Under the pieces are notes generated by a model. The model searched no databases. It had not been told where the DNA came from and worked only from the letters and a program-made list of their open reading frames with translations. Positions 12,982-25,767 of a DNA stretch of 64,000 nucleotides are shown one piece after another. Numbering within the stretch: position 1 is the first letter of the stretch; each line of letters starts with the position of its first letter. The DNA is from Morella rubra. Its lineage: Eukaryota > Streptophyta > Magnoliopsida > Fagales > Myricaceae. Position numbers and translations under genes: made by a program. The DNA lies in NCBI GenBank assembly GCA_003952965.2, contig CM025851.1, forward strand, positions 25,074,092 through 25,138,091. Reading direction: 5' to 3'.

Positions 12982-13103
12982 GGAGTTTTCAAATGCTGCA
13001 TCACAATCGGAAAAGAAATCCTCCAAACTGCAGGGGTTAAGGTTAAACTTGATGACTCAGACCAAAGAACCCCAGGATGGAAATTCAATTTCTGGGAGAT
13101 GAA
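12982..13103 (+). other. Loop of the palindrome: a lone prolyl-tRNA synthetase exon
   Basis: The 122 bases between the arms are not duplicated. In the plus strand they encode a conserved stretch of organellar prolyl-tRNA synthetase (QTAGVKVKLDDSDQRTPGWK, then FNFWEMK). The splice donor follows at 13105, inside the right arm. The start of the exon reads best as TGVF-NAAS with one extra base near 12993 and a compensating slip before KEILQTAG, so the frame is locally disturbed. On the left the exon abuts inverted intron sequence, not an upstream intron. Confidence 0.85.
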
Positions 13104-14298
13104 GGTTTGTCCTTCCTCTTGAACATCAAATGTAAATTCAACTTTTTGGTTGCTAGCATGCTGATCCTGCCCAAGTCATTTTGTATGTAAGCATAATTTC
13201 TACGTAATAAGTTCTTGGCCTTAACTACAAACAAAACTTTTACTTTCCCCCAAAAAGGAAAAAGGGCTATTGGCCTAAGTTATGGAAACCACCAGCTGTT
13301 AGCCATTCCATTTGCTCATCATCTATACTTTCTGCAGACTTTGATTGAATGTCTCTCTTGATACCTCTTAAATCTGAAGAGACTGGAACCTAATGTTTTG
13401 AATCCACTATTTTATCCCAACTGTTATATTGTCCAAGAGATATAATTGTTCTTGTACTGGGTCTTCATTGTTGCGTTTAGGTGTGTATATTCATCCTCGG
13501 CCATTCATTTTATGCTTCCCCAATATAGCTGGATGTTGACTGTTTGTTGGATGATATATATGACTTCTTTTTAATGAAGAACAATGATTACCTAGAAAAA
13601 ACAATCATGAAGTGATGATATCCTGCTACGATGAATCATCTCAATGACATCCTGATTTTTAGGGAGTCCCTCTGAGGATTGAGATCGGTCCTCGTGATGT
13701 TGCTAGTAATAGTGTGGTCATATCTAGGAGAGATGTTCCTGGAAAGCAAGGGAAAGTGTTTGGAATCTCTATGGAACCTCCAATTTTAGAGCCTTACGTG
13801 AAAGACAAATTGGATGAGATCCAGTCATCTCTTTTGAGACGGGCAACTTCATTTCGGGACAGGTGAATGCTGTTGATCCAACATTTATTACTTTGATATA
13901 CCTATATGCACTCTCAGTCACGCAGAGGAAGATTCTCGCTGACAAGGATGATTTCTTTTGCAGTAACATTGTGGATGTTAGCTCATATGATGAACTCAAA
14001 ATAGCCATCTCCAAGGGCAAATGGGCAAGGGGTCCTTGGTCAGCTAGGTAATTCATCATATGTATCTTTTAAGGACTTGTGTAAGAGGTGTGTTGAACAG
14101 TGTACTTGCACGCATAAAATGACATTTCTAACATGATGCTACAATTAATGGGACAGTGATGAAGATGAGTTGAAAGTGAAAGAAGAAACAGGGGCAACTA
14201 TTCGGTGTTTTCCCTTTGAACAGCCTCAAGGGATTAAAGTGTGCTTGATGACTGGTAATCCTGCAGAGGAAGTAGCCATTTTTGCGAAGTCATACTAA
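12982..14298 (+). pseudogene. PRORS1: Organellar prolyl-tRNA synthetase, 3' exons only
   Basis: Class II prolyl-tRNA synthetase charges tRNA-Pro. The sequence resembles the plant chloroplast/mitochondrial enzyme (Arabidopsis PRORS1/OVA6), not the cytosolic one. Exons are the loop exon to 13104, 13663-13862 (GVPLRIEIGPRDVASNSVV...KVFGISMEP), 13964-14047 (DVSSYDELKIAISKGKWARG) and 14157-14298 (EETGATIRCFPFEQPQG... ending EEVAIFAKSY, stop at 14296). All junctions are GT-AG and in phase. This covers the anticodon-binding and C-terminal zinc-like domains. The catalytic 5' half is absent because the sequence upstream of the loop is the inverted left arm. It is therefore a 5'-truncated copy as assembled. 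It converges on the FRO gene of the same arm. Confidence 0.88.
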
Positions 14299-17096
14299 GT
14301 CAGCAGGCATGCTCCCTCTCAAGACTTGAAAATCGCAGCAATTGTCAAGCCTCCTTTTTTAAAGGTATAACTTGGATTGAATAGTCCTTAGTGTTGATTG
14401 TTCTTCAAGTTTGCTATTTGTCTTGGTTATATAAACTAAGATGGGTTGGGTTTTATGACTTGTATTGTTGTGTAGCATTTGGCTGAAGAAGGGATACTAA
14501 TATATCTGACACCAAAGTTTTGGGTAATGTGAGATCTTGCATCCTTCTAGTACACAAAGTGGTTAATAGTTGGTGGTGCATGCTTGTGTAATAGCTTCAA
14601 AGTGAACAAGTTGGATATATCTTCACAATCTGATATAGATGTCTTTTTTATTATGAATTTTTCTGAAATGCTCATTCCATGTTCAATAGTATTAGTACAT
14701 GTTGTGAGCATATATAGGTTGTGCTCTTGCATATCTTCTACATTTTGCCTTCTGCTGTCTTATGCAATCCCCCTTCTATTATGTTCATAGATTTTAGTTC
14801 AAACGAGAATGGTATGGATTTGCTTTCAAGTGAAAAAGATTAGTATCAATCACTATTTATCCTTGCCTACAGTATCACACTGAAAATGGAAATCCTACTA
14901 TGATTTATAGAAGCAACTGAAAATTGACATTTTGATTTCTCTTTTTCAATTTACTATAACTACAATGAGTTGGTATTGTCAGGAAAATTTAGTCCGTCGG
15001 TAGTCGGTAGTTGTGTAGCCGGGAGTTCTTTCATCTCTGAATTATTTCTGCCATAGCATGTTCAGAATTCTTCAGTAGATCGCTTGGGTGGGTGGGTCGG
15101 GGAGTGAGATGCCTTTAATGATGTTGGACGGAGCACGAGGAAATAAAGAGAATACCCCATTATCTGCTATATGTGAAGTTATTTAACGAGTTAATGTGTG
15201 ATCTATGGCCTTGGTTATTGACTGTCATTAGCTGCTCTAACCATAGCCGTCGCACTATCTTAACAGGAGTAACAATGAATGTGGATCCAGTTTGGTATTC
15301 CTCTTTGGAGCTCGACGCCTACAGCCTGTCTTGTTGACTTGGACTGTGAAAGGATGTTTTGCGGGAAATGCTGAATGGCAGGCATAAGTCATGCTTGTCG
15401 CGTGGAACACTATCGCCTATTCTTTTTTTTATTTTTTTTTTATTTTTAAAGTCAAAACAGCTAATCTCATGCCAAGTGGTGTTTTGAAAACAACGTATTT
15501 GGGGAAGTCAGTAGTAGCGTCCTTCCCAGTGAAGTTGTAAACTGTGATGTTAGCACACTCTGTTGAGTGCTTTTGATTTTTAATGCTATCATGTTGCAAA
15601 GGTGGACGCGTACGCCAGAAGCCTCTACAAACGCCGAGGTTTACACTTTACCTTAGCTGTGGAAAGTCTTCAAAAAGTGACTGAAAGGGAGAGTTTATTT
15701 ATAACGCCAGTCATTAGAGATCGGAATAGAGAGGGGGAGGGAGGCGGGAGAGGCCGAAGCTCTTCCTATTGCTGGAGAGGGTGTGGAGAGGGGGGGGGGG
15801 GGGGGGAGGATTCTAAAGAGCAGGAAGTGCATCAATCGTCGATAGTTAGAAAATGAATTTAACAGAAGGCCTAAAAAATAGAAACTATCTTAAAAAGTAG
15901 TTTAAAAATTAATGGATTGAATTTATTTTTGGAATTAGAAGTTTAAAAAAAGTTACAAAAATGGAAATTAAAAGAATTAAATTGTTTTTCAAATTTTTTT
16001 ATTGCATTACAGTTAAAAATGATTTATTGGTTAAATTTGAATATCAAAATTTAATTTTAATTTTTTTAAAAGTAAATGGCCTCAATTTGTATGAGTTACC
16101 TTAGCCCAAAACTGTTGTGCCACCCCATATACAGACAGCACCTCCTTATACATACTCATACTTGTTCTGAATGTCCCTTTTTGGCAGACCAAGGAATAAT
16201 ACCGGACACATGGGCCTAGTACTGACTTTCTCCCTGTCAATCACTTGCTAGCTTCGAATCAAATCCTGTCATATATATATATACACCAGCTGCATACTTT
16301 TCATTTGGTCGAACATAATTCTATTAAATTATTTTCGATTTTTCCTGCAGCCGCGTGGATAAAGAAGGCTTTATGCTTAAGAACCCATGAAGCTCCCCAC
16401 GGAAGATAAAATTGACTGTTAAGTTATGCTAATTTCATGAATGCAAAAAATAACTTTTTATTTTTATTTTTTTCGCTTAGAAAAAGAAAAATATAACTTT
16501 TTTGACTCATGATTTATGGTAAAGTTGGATCTAACACGCCAACCCAACTCTACTAAAAGGAATAATTATACTATTTATAGAACGAGTTCTTTTACGTATT
16601 GCATATGCATGCGTACTCATCCATCACAACATGCACCCCTGAAAATAATTTCACACAAAAACTTCTGATTGTCTCTGTACAACACTACAAGAGCTAGCGA
16701 TGGAGAGCATGTTCACCTGCATGATGCGTTGTATCTAAATATAAATATATTTTCCTCTCCGATCCATTCTTTTGGTAATTACCGATTAGTTAACTCATGG
16801 AAAGATTAATTTCCATCTATAGGCGAATGGGTCGAAATTAAACTCTTTCACTCGTAAAAGTACCTGGTGGTCGTTTAGAATGTTTCATATAAAGAAGATG
16901 CGACATAGTTATTTAGTATTTCACATTAAATACTTCCCAGATCGCACTCTAGGATTATACAATAGCATCACAAATCACGATGAATACAAATTAGAAAGTT
17001 CCCATATTTATAAACATTAATACACAGTAACCTCAAGCGAAAACCGGTTCAGACTTCAAATGCTCAGAAGAAAAAGAAAATCGCTTCTCAAATGCA
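14299..17096. other. Non-coding stretch between the synthetase tail and FRO (right arm)
   Basis: Mirror of 8997-11786. The 3' UTR of the synthetase presumably occupies its first few hundred bases. The G run at about 15790-15806 differs in length from the C run of the left arm, which accounts for part of the 8-base offset between the arms. Confidence 0.5.
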
Positions 17097-20000
17097 TCAC
17101 CAGTTAAAGCTCATGGCCTCGAAGTGCACATTTTCCACCAAACCAGATGAACAAATTTTGGCAACCTCATGTCGCATCGTCCGTGGGCCAGATACCAAGA
17201 CTCCAATATCAGATCCTTTGCACTCAGAGAGAATTTCTGCAGTGGCAATCATATATAAATAATTAGTTTTTCTAATCATATATAGAATTATAATCATTAA
17301 GGTGATGCTGATGCATATACTTTGGTTTTTTCGTGAAGTAGATCGTATAGTTACTTACTCTTCAGGTCAGGCCTTGCACCGTAATGCACCTTGGTGGCTT
17401 GGACAAGGGACTGCTGTGGAAGGCTTTCCAGCTCTCTATCCCCAACACCGAACCAAGACCCTGGTGAAGATGTTGGAGTTTGCATTTCCAAGTTTTGTAT
17501 TTGCTTTCCGATATGCAGGGAATTTCGTTTCTTGCACCAAAGAAAGATTGCGCTAGAAGCTACTAAAATGCAGCCACAGACCAAAAAAATGTCCCAGAGA
17601 GTGGTTAAGGACAAATTGTAAGTCTCGTTGTTGTCCCGTTCTTTAGGGTAAATGTAGTAACGAGTGACGATCCCCAAAAAGATAAGGAACATGACAAATG
17701 AAGATGAGATTATTGCACCAAGCCATAACCAGTTATTTGGGCCTAGGACTGGAGTAATAGGCGAGTCTGATGGGTCTGGCTTAAACCTTATGGTATGTAT
17801 GAGCTTTTGGGACTCTGTGGGAGGCTGCTCAATCTCTCTGGTGACATAGGCTTCTATTTGCAACTGCACTTTGGAGATTTCAGTGGTCGTGACAGAGATT
17901 GGCAGCAAGAGGTCTAGCATGGCGAGATCCGTCGAGTTCCTGAAGGCACAAATGAAGAGAACTCGCGGGACGTGTAAGTTTCCATTTTGGCTTTGGAAAA
18001 TTATCTCGCGGATTATCGAAACGAAAGGAGTAGTACCACTACCTCCACCCACCAGCACCAGGGACTCGTGCCTAGCGCCAGAAAAATTAAGGCCGATCAG
18101 ATTAATGAGAAAGGAATTCAAAGTCGACAGAAAAATCCCAGTGATATAGTAGCTATGTATAAACATTGCGAAGTCTTTCAAAATTCAATCTGACCTCAGA
18201 AAAGGAGATGAAGTAGAACCATAAGGTCCTTCCACAGAAACTTTCAGGTGATCCACAGGAGAATTAGAAAGTAGTTGGAAGAGCTTTCGAGACCAACTTC
18301 CCGAGGTTTTGATGACGATGCTGAGCTTATCCGGCTCCATATTACAATTGGAAGTCACAGTAAAAGGGTGCCACTGAAGCTTTGAAATGCTTGGCACGTT
18401 TATAAACAAGACGCTAGTAGGACCGTAATTAAACCCTGGGAGGCAAATTCGCAAGTCAGATCCGAAAATTAGAAATCCAAAAATCTGTTATTTAAGCCAG
18501 TCAAGGCGATATATATACCTTGGCTCTTGCAGAAGTTCAATTCGATAGTGTCACAAGGTAACAGGCGTGCAGAGACCAAGCTAGATCTTCGTCTCGACTG
18601 TAGGAATCTTAAGAAACGATCGACAAGGAAGAGAAAGATCCCAGGAAGGATCATGCAGAAGTAGACAACACCAACATGCAATAGATAGAAGAAAATGTAG
18701 AGTGCGTAGAGATGGTGTGTATAGAAGAAAACCTCAAACATCTTTCGCCTAACGCGAGAAAAGCTTGTCATCCAAATTGCCCATGCAAAAACTATTGCAA
18801 TCTCCCCAGCTACATTTGGCACCCGATCATGGGCCCATTGAAGCGTCTGCATTTTCCAAAAGTGCCCCATTTACAAACTCTCAGAAAAAACAAATTAACA
18901 TGCATGCACATACCCCTTGTCTCTGCACAGGCACTGGCATTCACACAGAAACACAAACGGGTACACGCAGACTCAGATATATTTAGAAATATAATTATCT
19001 GAGAAGTTTGGACAAGGCATTCGCATGTGCAGTAATTTACACAAAAGGTCAAGTAGAATAATTTTTCAGTTTGTGTGTGCATGATTTTTATTCTTTAAAC
19101 TTTATGAATGAAATGAAAAGAAAATAAATGATGCAAAAAGATGGACAAAGACGAAGGCAAATGAATCTCGGTCAATTTACATTCACAACCCTATATATTC
19201 ACTGTTAATAACAAAGAGAACACCATTCTATAAATAAAAACAGACAACCAGACAAAAGCCAAAGGTGTGATCCTACCTCTATAATATCTTGCAACAAAAA
19301 TGAACAACAAAACACACACGGAAAATTAAGATGAGGAAGTGTCTCAATATATAATGTCTTAAAAGAAAAATACCTGAGACATTTGATGAGTCATGCCCCA
19401 GTGAATGAGGAAACCTATAGTATGAGCGGAAAAAAGAACCATTGAAAGATGACCCAGCCAGATATGATACTTGATACTAGACTCTGATGAGAGCCCAAGG
19501 AAAGGCAATAGTGAAGATCCTCGAGTCACGGAAAAGAAGAGAAATGCCCAACATATGTTTCCAACATACCCGAGTCTGAGCGACACACTTCGAAACTTTG
19601 CTTGCCACCTGACAAGCCCAAATTCCAACGGATCAATCATCTTCAACCTTTGGCTTAAGATCAACAAAAATAAACTGACTAGATGTTATTTCCTAAAGAT
19701 CATATATATGACTAGAAAATGGAATTAGCAAAATAACAGGGCCGGGTTTCCTGCAGTGAAATTCGGCTCTATATATATTATCCTCAAAATCGAAGCAAGG
19801 CTGCTAATTACAAACCATGCATCCTCCAATCTACTTTCAAGCCAAGCTTTATTTTAATTTCCTGCTGAAATGTTTCAAATGAAAAGATCTTCAAACATAC
19901 GTAAACTTGCTCGCCCGGTTTATCCACATAGAGGTTACCGAAGCTGACATGTAGATAATTGTATAGAGACCAGATTAAGAGCACAACAAACATGGCTGCA

Positions 20001-20603
20001 AAGGCAAGCTCCACTGCAGTAACGATTCCCAGAGGAGCCATCACGAACACAGGACGTCCCCAAAAGGTCATGAAACGATGGCTTTTAACAACGTGTCTGC
20101 AAGAAGTAACAGTATATGCTTGTTATCCTACGAATTCCAAAACATTCATATTTTGTTTGATTTGGAAAAATGGATGGTGCAGAAGTACTCTTGAACACAT
20201 TTTAACAGATAAGATGACCTCTTGGAGTCGTTCTTCTTGGATTTGCTCTGAACATGGAGATAAACACAGCCCACAACTGCTGCGAACATCATGGGAAAAG
20301 AAAAAAGCAGAAGATTTGTCCCTGCGCATTGATGTAAAGTGTATCGCAAGTGTGAGAAAAAGAAAATATCCATCGAAAAACATTAACCTAGCAAGTGACC
20401 AGCAGTTTCATGTAAAATCAAGAGACCAGAATGTGAAAGAAACAAACCGAACCTTGTCCTCCAAAATAGGTTGTATTGAGCCTGTTATTTAGCCAAGGAG
20501 TCCAAGTGTTTTTGTATTTCTTTGTTGGCAACAGAAACCAAAGCGTGACCCATCCAAGAAACACCACAAGGACAATAAGCCTAAAGACTGTCTTCGTATT
20601 CAT
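17097..20603 (-). CDS. FRO: Ferric reduction oxidase (FRO), complete eight-exon gene
   Basis: This is a plasma-membrane ferric/cupric-chelate reductase that moves electrons from cytosolic NADPH through FAD and two hemes to external Fe(III). Exons on minus: 20453-20603, 20219-20321, 19901-20096, 19374-19641 (start uncertain), 18519-18846, 18195-18435, 17359-18071, 17097-17236. They sum to about 712 residues, normal for plant FROs. Visible features are an N-terminal membrane segment (VFRLIVLVVFLGWVTLWFLL), heme-domain histidines (YHIWLGHLSMVLFSAH; FFYTHHLYALY), the FAD motif HPFT, the NADPH loop LVGGGSGTTPF, and the C-terminus KICSSGL...MSFNW. The N-terminus resembles the Arabidopsis FRO4/FRO5 group. 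The exon 3/4 junction is unclear: the obvious acceptor at 19609 is out of phase, while one giving MIDPLEFGLVRWQAK keeps the frame. It converges on the synthetase tail. Confidence 0.92.
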
Positions 20604-20685
20604 CTTTTTCCCCTGGTGTGTTAGCGCATTCGAGGCAAATGAAACTCGCCTTTCTGCTATACACTAACAAACCTTCTAAACAAGT

Positions 20686-20693
20686 TATATATA
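20686..20693 (-). promoter_or_regulatory. Candidate TATA box of the intact FRO gene
   Basis: Mirror of the left-arm motif, about 85-90 bases upstream of the start codon at 20603 on the minus strand. Confidence 0.5.
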
Positions 20694-22553
20694 GGTGACT
20701 CCACGGGTGAAATTTATGGGAAGAGTAGATCGTCCATCCGACTAAAAAAGGAGCCGTATACTCCTTTTGCAATAAAGTAGCCTATAGTATTAAACAATTA
20801 CCATTTTGGGTTTATAATACATTTACGGCAGGATTCGTGCATACTTTTGCCGCCATTTGTTGATCAGGTTTGTCTAATTACAAGATCTACGAGATTGCGA
20901 CTACTTTAGAAATTGTTAATATTACTGCGTGTCCAGAATTTTCTTCTGTGGAGAAGAATGACACGCGTCAGACTGATCATCTTTGATCGTAGCAGACAAA
21001 ACTTGTGGTTGCAGAAATATTAAAATAAATGGGTGTACTGCACTAATTAACCTAAATTCACTTCAGGTGATGTCCAAACGATTTCTAATCTGGTTAGAGT
21101 TAATCTCCTGAACGGCAGACATGGATATATAGAAGAATGGTACCAATTAATGACATGATCAGGAAGAGATCAGTTTTTAAATGATGATAATTGTACATTA
21201 ATTTCAGGTCTTTGATCACCTCATGATATGAACCAATCATAATGCATGGGCATTATTTTGATGGAACGAATGGCTCTTGATCATGTTTGATTCTTCGTTA
21301 TAGTATGAATGCACAATTGCTAGGTATAGTACTACTCTAGATGTCAAGTACAATTCACTTTATTTTTCCCTTCGTCTCCTCTCTGGGTATAATATATGCA
21401 AGTACAGTTTGACTAATAGCTTTAGGATAGTACAGGAAGTACAAACTACAATTTGGCATTCTAGATTTAATTAGCAATGCCGATGGAAACAATAATAATA
21501 TCAACAGTAATTACATAGACAGTTCAATCAATTCTCAAGTATAGAACTTTTTAGACTCATTAATCACGCTTTTAAGTTTGGACTTTTGGACTAGATTCAC
21601 GGTGTAATTTTAGAGATATGGACAATACGTAGATCCTATTGTAGGATTTATATTATCTGAAACTCTACATATGAAATATTTAATAATGTAGAGTTCATTT
21701 GTTGTATCTATCTCACTCGATGTAATTCGAACAAAGAACTAATTCTGCTTACCTTCACCCGGGCGCGCGTGCTGGGGTAAAGAGAACCAATGTGAATCCA
21801 ATCCATCGGAAGCAAGATGAGTTTAATATAGCAAATTGCAAATGCTCTTTGCAATACTGTGGGCGAGTTGGGTGTAGCCAAGATCTGTGTTGGCTGTACA
21901 GGCTTGGTGGAAAGGTACGTCCCAAAAGAGGCATATAGGGTTGGAAAGACATGGATCGGCGTGTTTTCAAGAGGGTTAAATCATCTGTGTGGATGCGTTA
22001 CAAATAGCTCGCGGATGAATATCTTCTTGAATAATCTTGCAGATTGTTAGAACTCGATCAAGGCAACTTCACCATCAGAGTGAGCCCCAGATCGAAGAAA
22101 CGTGGATATCGAAAATCGTTGGGGAAGAAGGACAACAAAGTAGTGGAAACAGCTCCTGAAGAAACTGAAGGTGCTAAGGAAATTCAAATACGAGATTTAT
22201 TCTTGTCCAAATTGGAGCAGACATGTATATTATATATTTATATTGGGCATGACATATAATTTGAGGCTATATTGTCAGCATTTTTCAAAAACCCACTAGC
22301 GCAACATAGACTGACGGACTTATTTGTCACGAGTTGATGATCTTATTGACCATTTTGTCGTAATTAAAACCATAACTATTCCTTTGTCAAAAATAAAAAA
22401 CATAGACTGTACGTACACCAATGAAGCCTTAAGTAGAATTTCCTATTGAAATAGTTCCCAATTCGTATTGTATCATTCAATTTAATAGCATTCACGATGA
22501 ATAAAAAGAGCATTTTTATTTAAATGAAAAATTAACTTTACACACAAACCTTA

Positions 22554-22716
22554 ATATTTTTTTTGGGTAACTGGTAAGTATATTAAATCCCCAAAGTGCC
22601 TGTACAAAGGTTGGGCATAGCCCATAGAAACAAGAAAAAGAAAAGACTATAGATCCCAACCCCCCTCGTAAGTGTGTAAACTCATCGCACAACAATACTG
22701 AAAAAAACAACAGCAA
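22554..22716 (-). repeat. A-tailed LINE/SINE 3' end (right arm)
   Basis: Mirror of 3413-3575, starting in the plus strand with a T run and GGGTAACTGGTAAGTATATT. A 4-base length difference from the left copy lies just beyond its tail. Confidence 0.5.
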
Positions 22717-23035
22717 GCAACTAGCTAGACAAGCCTAAGTTCGCCACCAGTTTCATCAGAGAGGTGCCACTTCACCACCAGTTTCCCATTTGTATCCGTC
22801 GCCTTCATTCCTCTAACAATGGACATTCTCGCCGCTACGGCGGTGATTAAAGGTAATATCAATGCAACGTATATAGGTGCAGATTGTCTACCAAACTCGT
22901 TGAACAAATATTTGCATCCTACCATCTGACACTTCTTGGGCCAAGGGCTTGAGACCCCAACTTCTTTCACAAAAGAGGCTGAATTTTCCCATGCTCAGGA
23001 AAGAAAAAGACAATCAGTTCTACTTTTCAAATGCA

Positions 23036-25767
23036 TCACCAGTTAAAGCTCAGGGACTCGAAGTGCAGATTTTCTGCCAAACCCGATGAACAAATTTTGG
23101 CAACATCATGTCGCAGCTCCCTTGGGCCACAGACTAAGACTCCAACATCAGATCCTTTGCACTCCGAAAGAATTTCTGCAGTAGCAATAGACAACAAATT
23201 TAACTTTTCCAAGCATAGTAATCATTAAGGTGATACATTAAGTTACTTCAATATTTTGGTTTTATTTGTCGCGACTTACTCTTAAGATCAGGCCTTGCAC
23301 CAAAATGCACCTCGGTGGCTTGAACAAGGGACTGCTGCGGAAGGCTTTCAAGCTCCCCATCCGCAACACAAAACCGAGACCCGGGTGAAATTGTTGGTGT
23401 TGGCACTTCCAAGTTTTGTATTTGCTTTCCTTGCAGGGAATATTGTTTCTTGCACCAAAGAAAGATTGCACTAGAAGCCAAGAAAATGCAGCTGCTGATC
23501 AAAAACATGTCCCAAAGAGAGGTTAAGGAGAAGTTGTAAGTCTGCATGGCCTCTTGTTCGATAGGGCAAAAGCAAATGTAGTAACGAGTGACCAACCCCA
23601 GAAAGATAAGGAACATGACAAATGAAGATGAAATAATAGCAGCAAGCCATAACTAGTTATTTGGGCCTACAACTGGAGAAATATTTGAGTCTGATGGGTC
23701 TGAATTTTAATACAAATTCTAGCAAAGGAAGAAACACTCAAAGTACGTCTAGAAAAGGAATTTCATACCTTCAAGTGTCCAAAGCATCAACGGAACATTG
23801 TAGAACTGGACCCAGACTGGGATACTAGAGAAGGTACTCTTGGATAAAAGCATGTCAGGTTGTCATTTCCTCACAATCATAATTAAGCTTCCCAGCCACA
23901 TGATACTGACCGCCATCAAGTGATGCAAGACAAGCATATGCACTTTTCATTTTGAAAATGTGAAAGCCATTATCCAAACGAAAAACATCTTCAATCTCTT
24001 GATAACAAACTTTAAAAGCTCATTCTTTCACCAAGTGAAACGGCAGGGTTTTGTCAAGAAAATAGCCAACAATTGAGTTTTCCCATTTATTAATACCCCT
24101 GGCAGAATATCAGCGGGAATACCATACACACCATCTTTCTTTTTGAGATACACCTCCTTGTGGGGGGCATAGGCTTCTTTTATTGTGATACACGTCCTTG
24201 TGAGGTCATAGATTTCTCTTATTACTTGGGCTAGGCCCATCTTTGAACAGTTACTTGAGGAATCAATATACTTACCGGTTATCCAAAAAAAAAACCCATC
24301 TTGCATTAGCTACATCGAGAATTTCTTGAGCTTTGTCATCAATGGTCTTTGTGACGTTAAATTATTGACAATGTTGGCCTAGGAACGTTTAAGACTTACT
24401 TCTGGTGGTTTCTCACTAGGTGCCTTTTTCTTAGGCACTAACGTCTCAGCTTCAATGACAGGTGTCTCTATACCAGGCATTATCTCCGCCTCTATGATAG
24501 GTGCCTGTCTCTAAGGGCAATATCACAGGTTCATCACCCAACTGTTTACAATATTATTCATCCTTGTCACTTGCTCCACAGATGGAACAATATACATCGC
24601 TAGCACATGAACACACATCATGATGATCATCACCACTACCACTCTTACACTGAAATGCTTATTTTCCACACAACTTGAAGACACATGAGCAAGTCTAACC
24701 GGCGACCCATGCGACTCAACTCAACGATCGCTTAACTCATGACCAACCTTAGGAACAACATTAGAGGGAATCTGAGAAGACCTTATATCCCATTGTGGCG
24801 AAACCCTTAAAGTTCTTGTCTCTCCCTTGCAAAAAGTCATTCAAGCCCCTTTTTGAGTTCAAGACTCTCTTTCATACTCACCATTCCTCAATCTTTGTCG
24901 AAGAATAGAAATTTGGAGTTCCCTTACCAATCCCTCCTGTCCTTAAGACAAATAAGACTGTCTTCTCCTCTTTACTAAACCTACCAAGATTAATAGTTGG
25001 TTTCATTTGGTCAGAATATTTGTGTGTTGTTGTTCTTATGATTAATGCCTCCCGCAACAAGTTCTGTTGCGAAATTCTCCCAACGCCGACAACAGAGCAT
25101 CACACCCAAGGATCAAGCAACATCCAAATCTTAATCAACCGTCAGATTCAATAGACTAAGCTAATTAACAAGTACACGACAAAACAACAGCAATAATGCA
25201 ACTAATCGAAGTTTAAGGAAACAGCAATTACCAGTTCAAAGTAAAGCAACCGATATTTCGCCACATTATCTGAGTAGTTTGTGGCAATTACAATTTAGAC
25301 AGCAAGGTGAGGATTTATTTTTGGTGTGTTATTTTTCTTCTTTAAGATTTCTTTTGAAATTTCTCAGCATCTTCTTTTTTGTGGCTATGCATCTCGAAGG
25401 AAATTCATCCGCACATTCGAAATTAATACAAAACTTTTTGGAAGAAAAGAAAAGAAAAGACAATGACGCTCAAATGGAAAAAAGCAAAGGAATATAAAGT
25501 TTACCATCACATCCCTAGCTATTCACTGTCAACAAGAAGGAGAACACAATTCTATTCCAAATAGAAAGAGACAAACACTAGAGGTAAATTAAAGAGACCA
25601 GCCCACGTCTATATCTCACATAGAACACATGCATATATAATCACAAGACAAAAGGACAATCAAGATGAAAAAGTACTACTGCTTCAATAATGTCTTGAAA
25701 AGTAAATACCTGAGCCAATATTGATGAGTCATGGCCCAGTAGGTGATGAAACCTATAGTATGTCTCA
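23036..25767 (-). pseudogene. FRO relic, right-arm copy
   Basis: Reverse-complement twin of 362-3093. It has the same LINE replacement, the same stop in GPNN, an exon 7 remainder at about 23280-23700, and the last exon at 23036-23175. Because both arms share the LINE insertion and the stop, these events are older than whatever created the two arms. Exon 4 sequence lies at 25710-25767. Unlike the left edge, this arm continues outward into 25768-26129. Confidence 0.82.
23701..25262 (-). mobile_element. LINE-derived ORF1-like fragment inside the FRO relic (right arm)
   Basis: Mirror copy of 867-2428, with the same DUF4283-like core (PVWVQFYNVPLMLW) on the minus strand. The ORF at 24028-24306 runs through a reversed LINE tail and is not a gene. 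Confidence 0.55.

Noticed and set aside
15602-15856. Gly/Arg-rich open frame and its twin at 10238-10480
   Set aside because: The two arms give different C-terminal frames because a homopolymer differs in length; there are no splice or family signals.
19959-20492. 177-codon open frame, also at 5641-6174 on minus
   Set aside because: It is antisense to FRO exons 1-3; the FRO frame has clear homology and splice sites.
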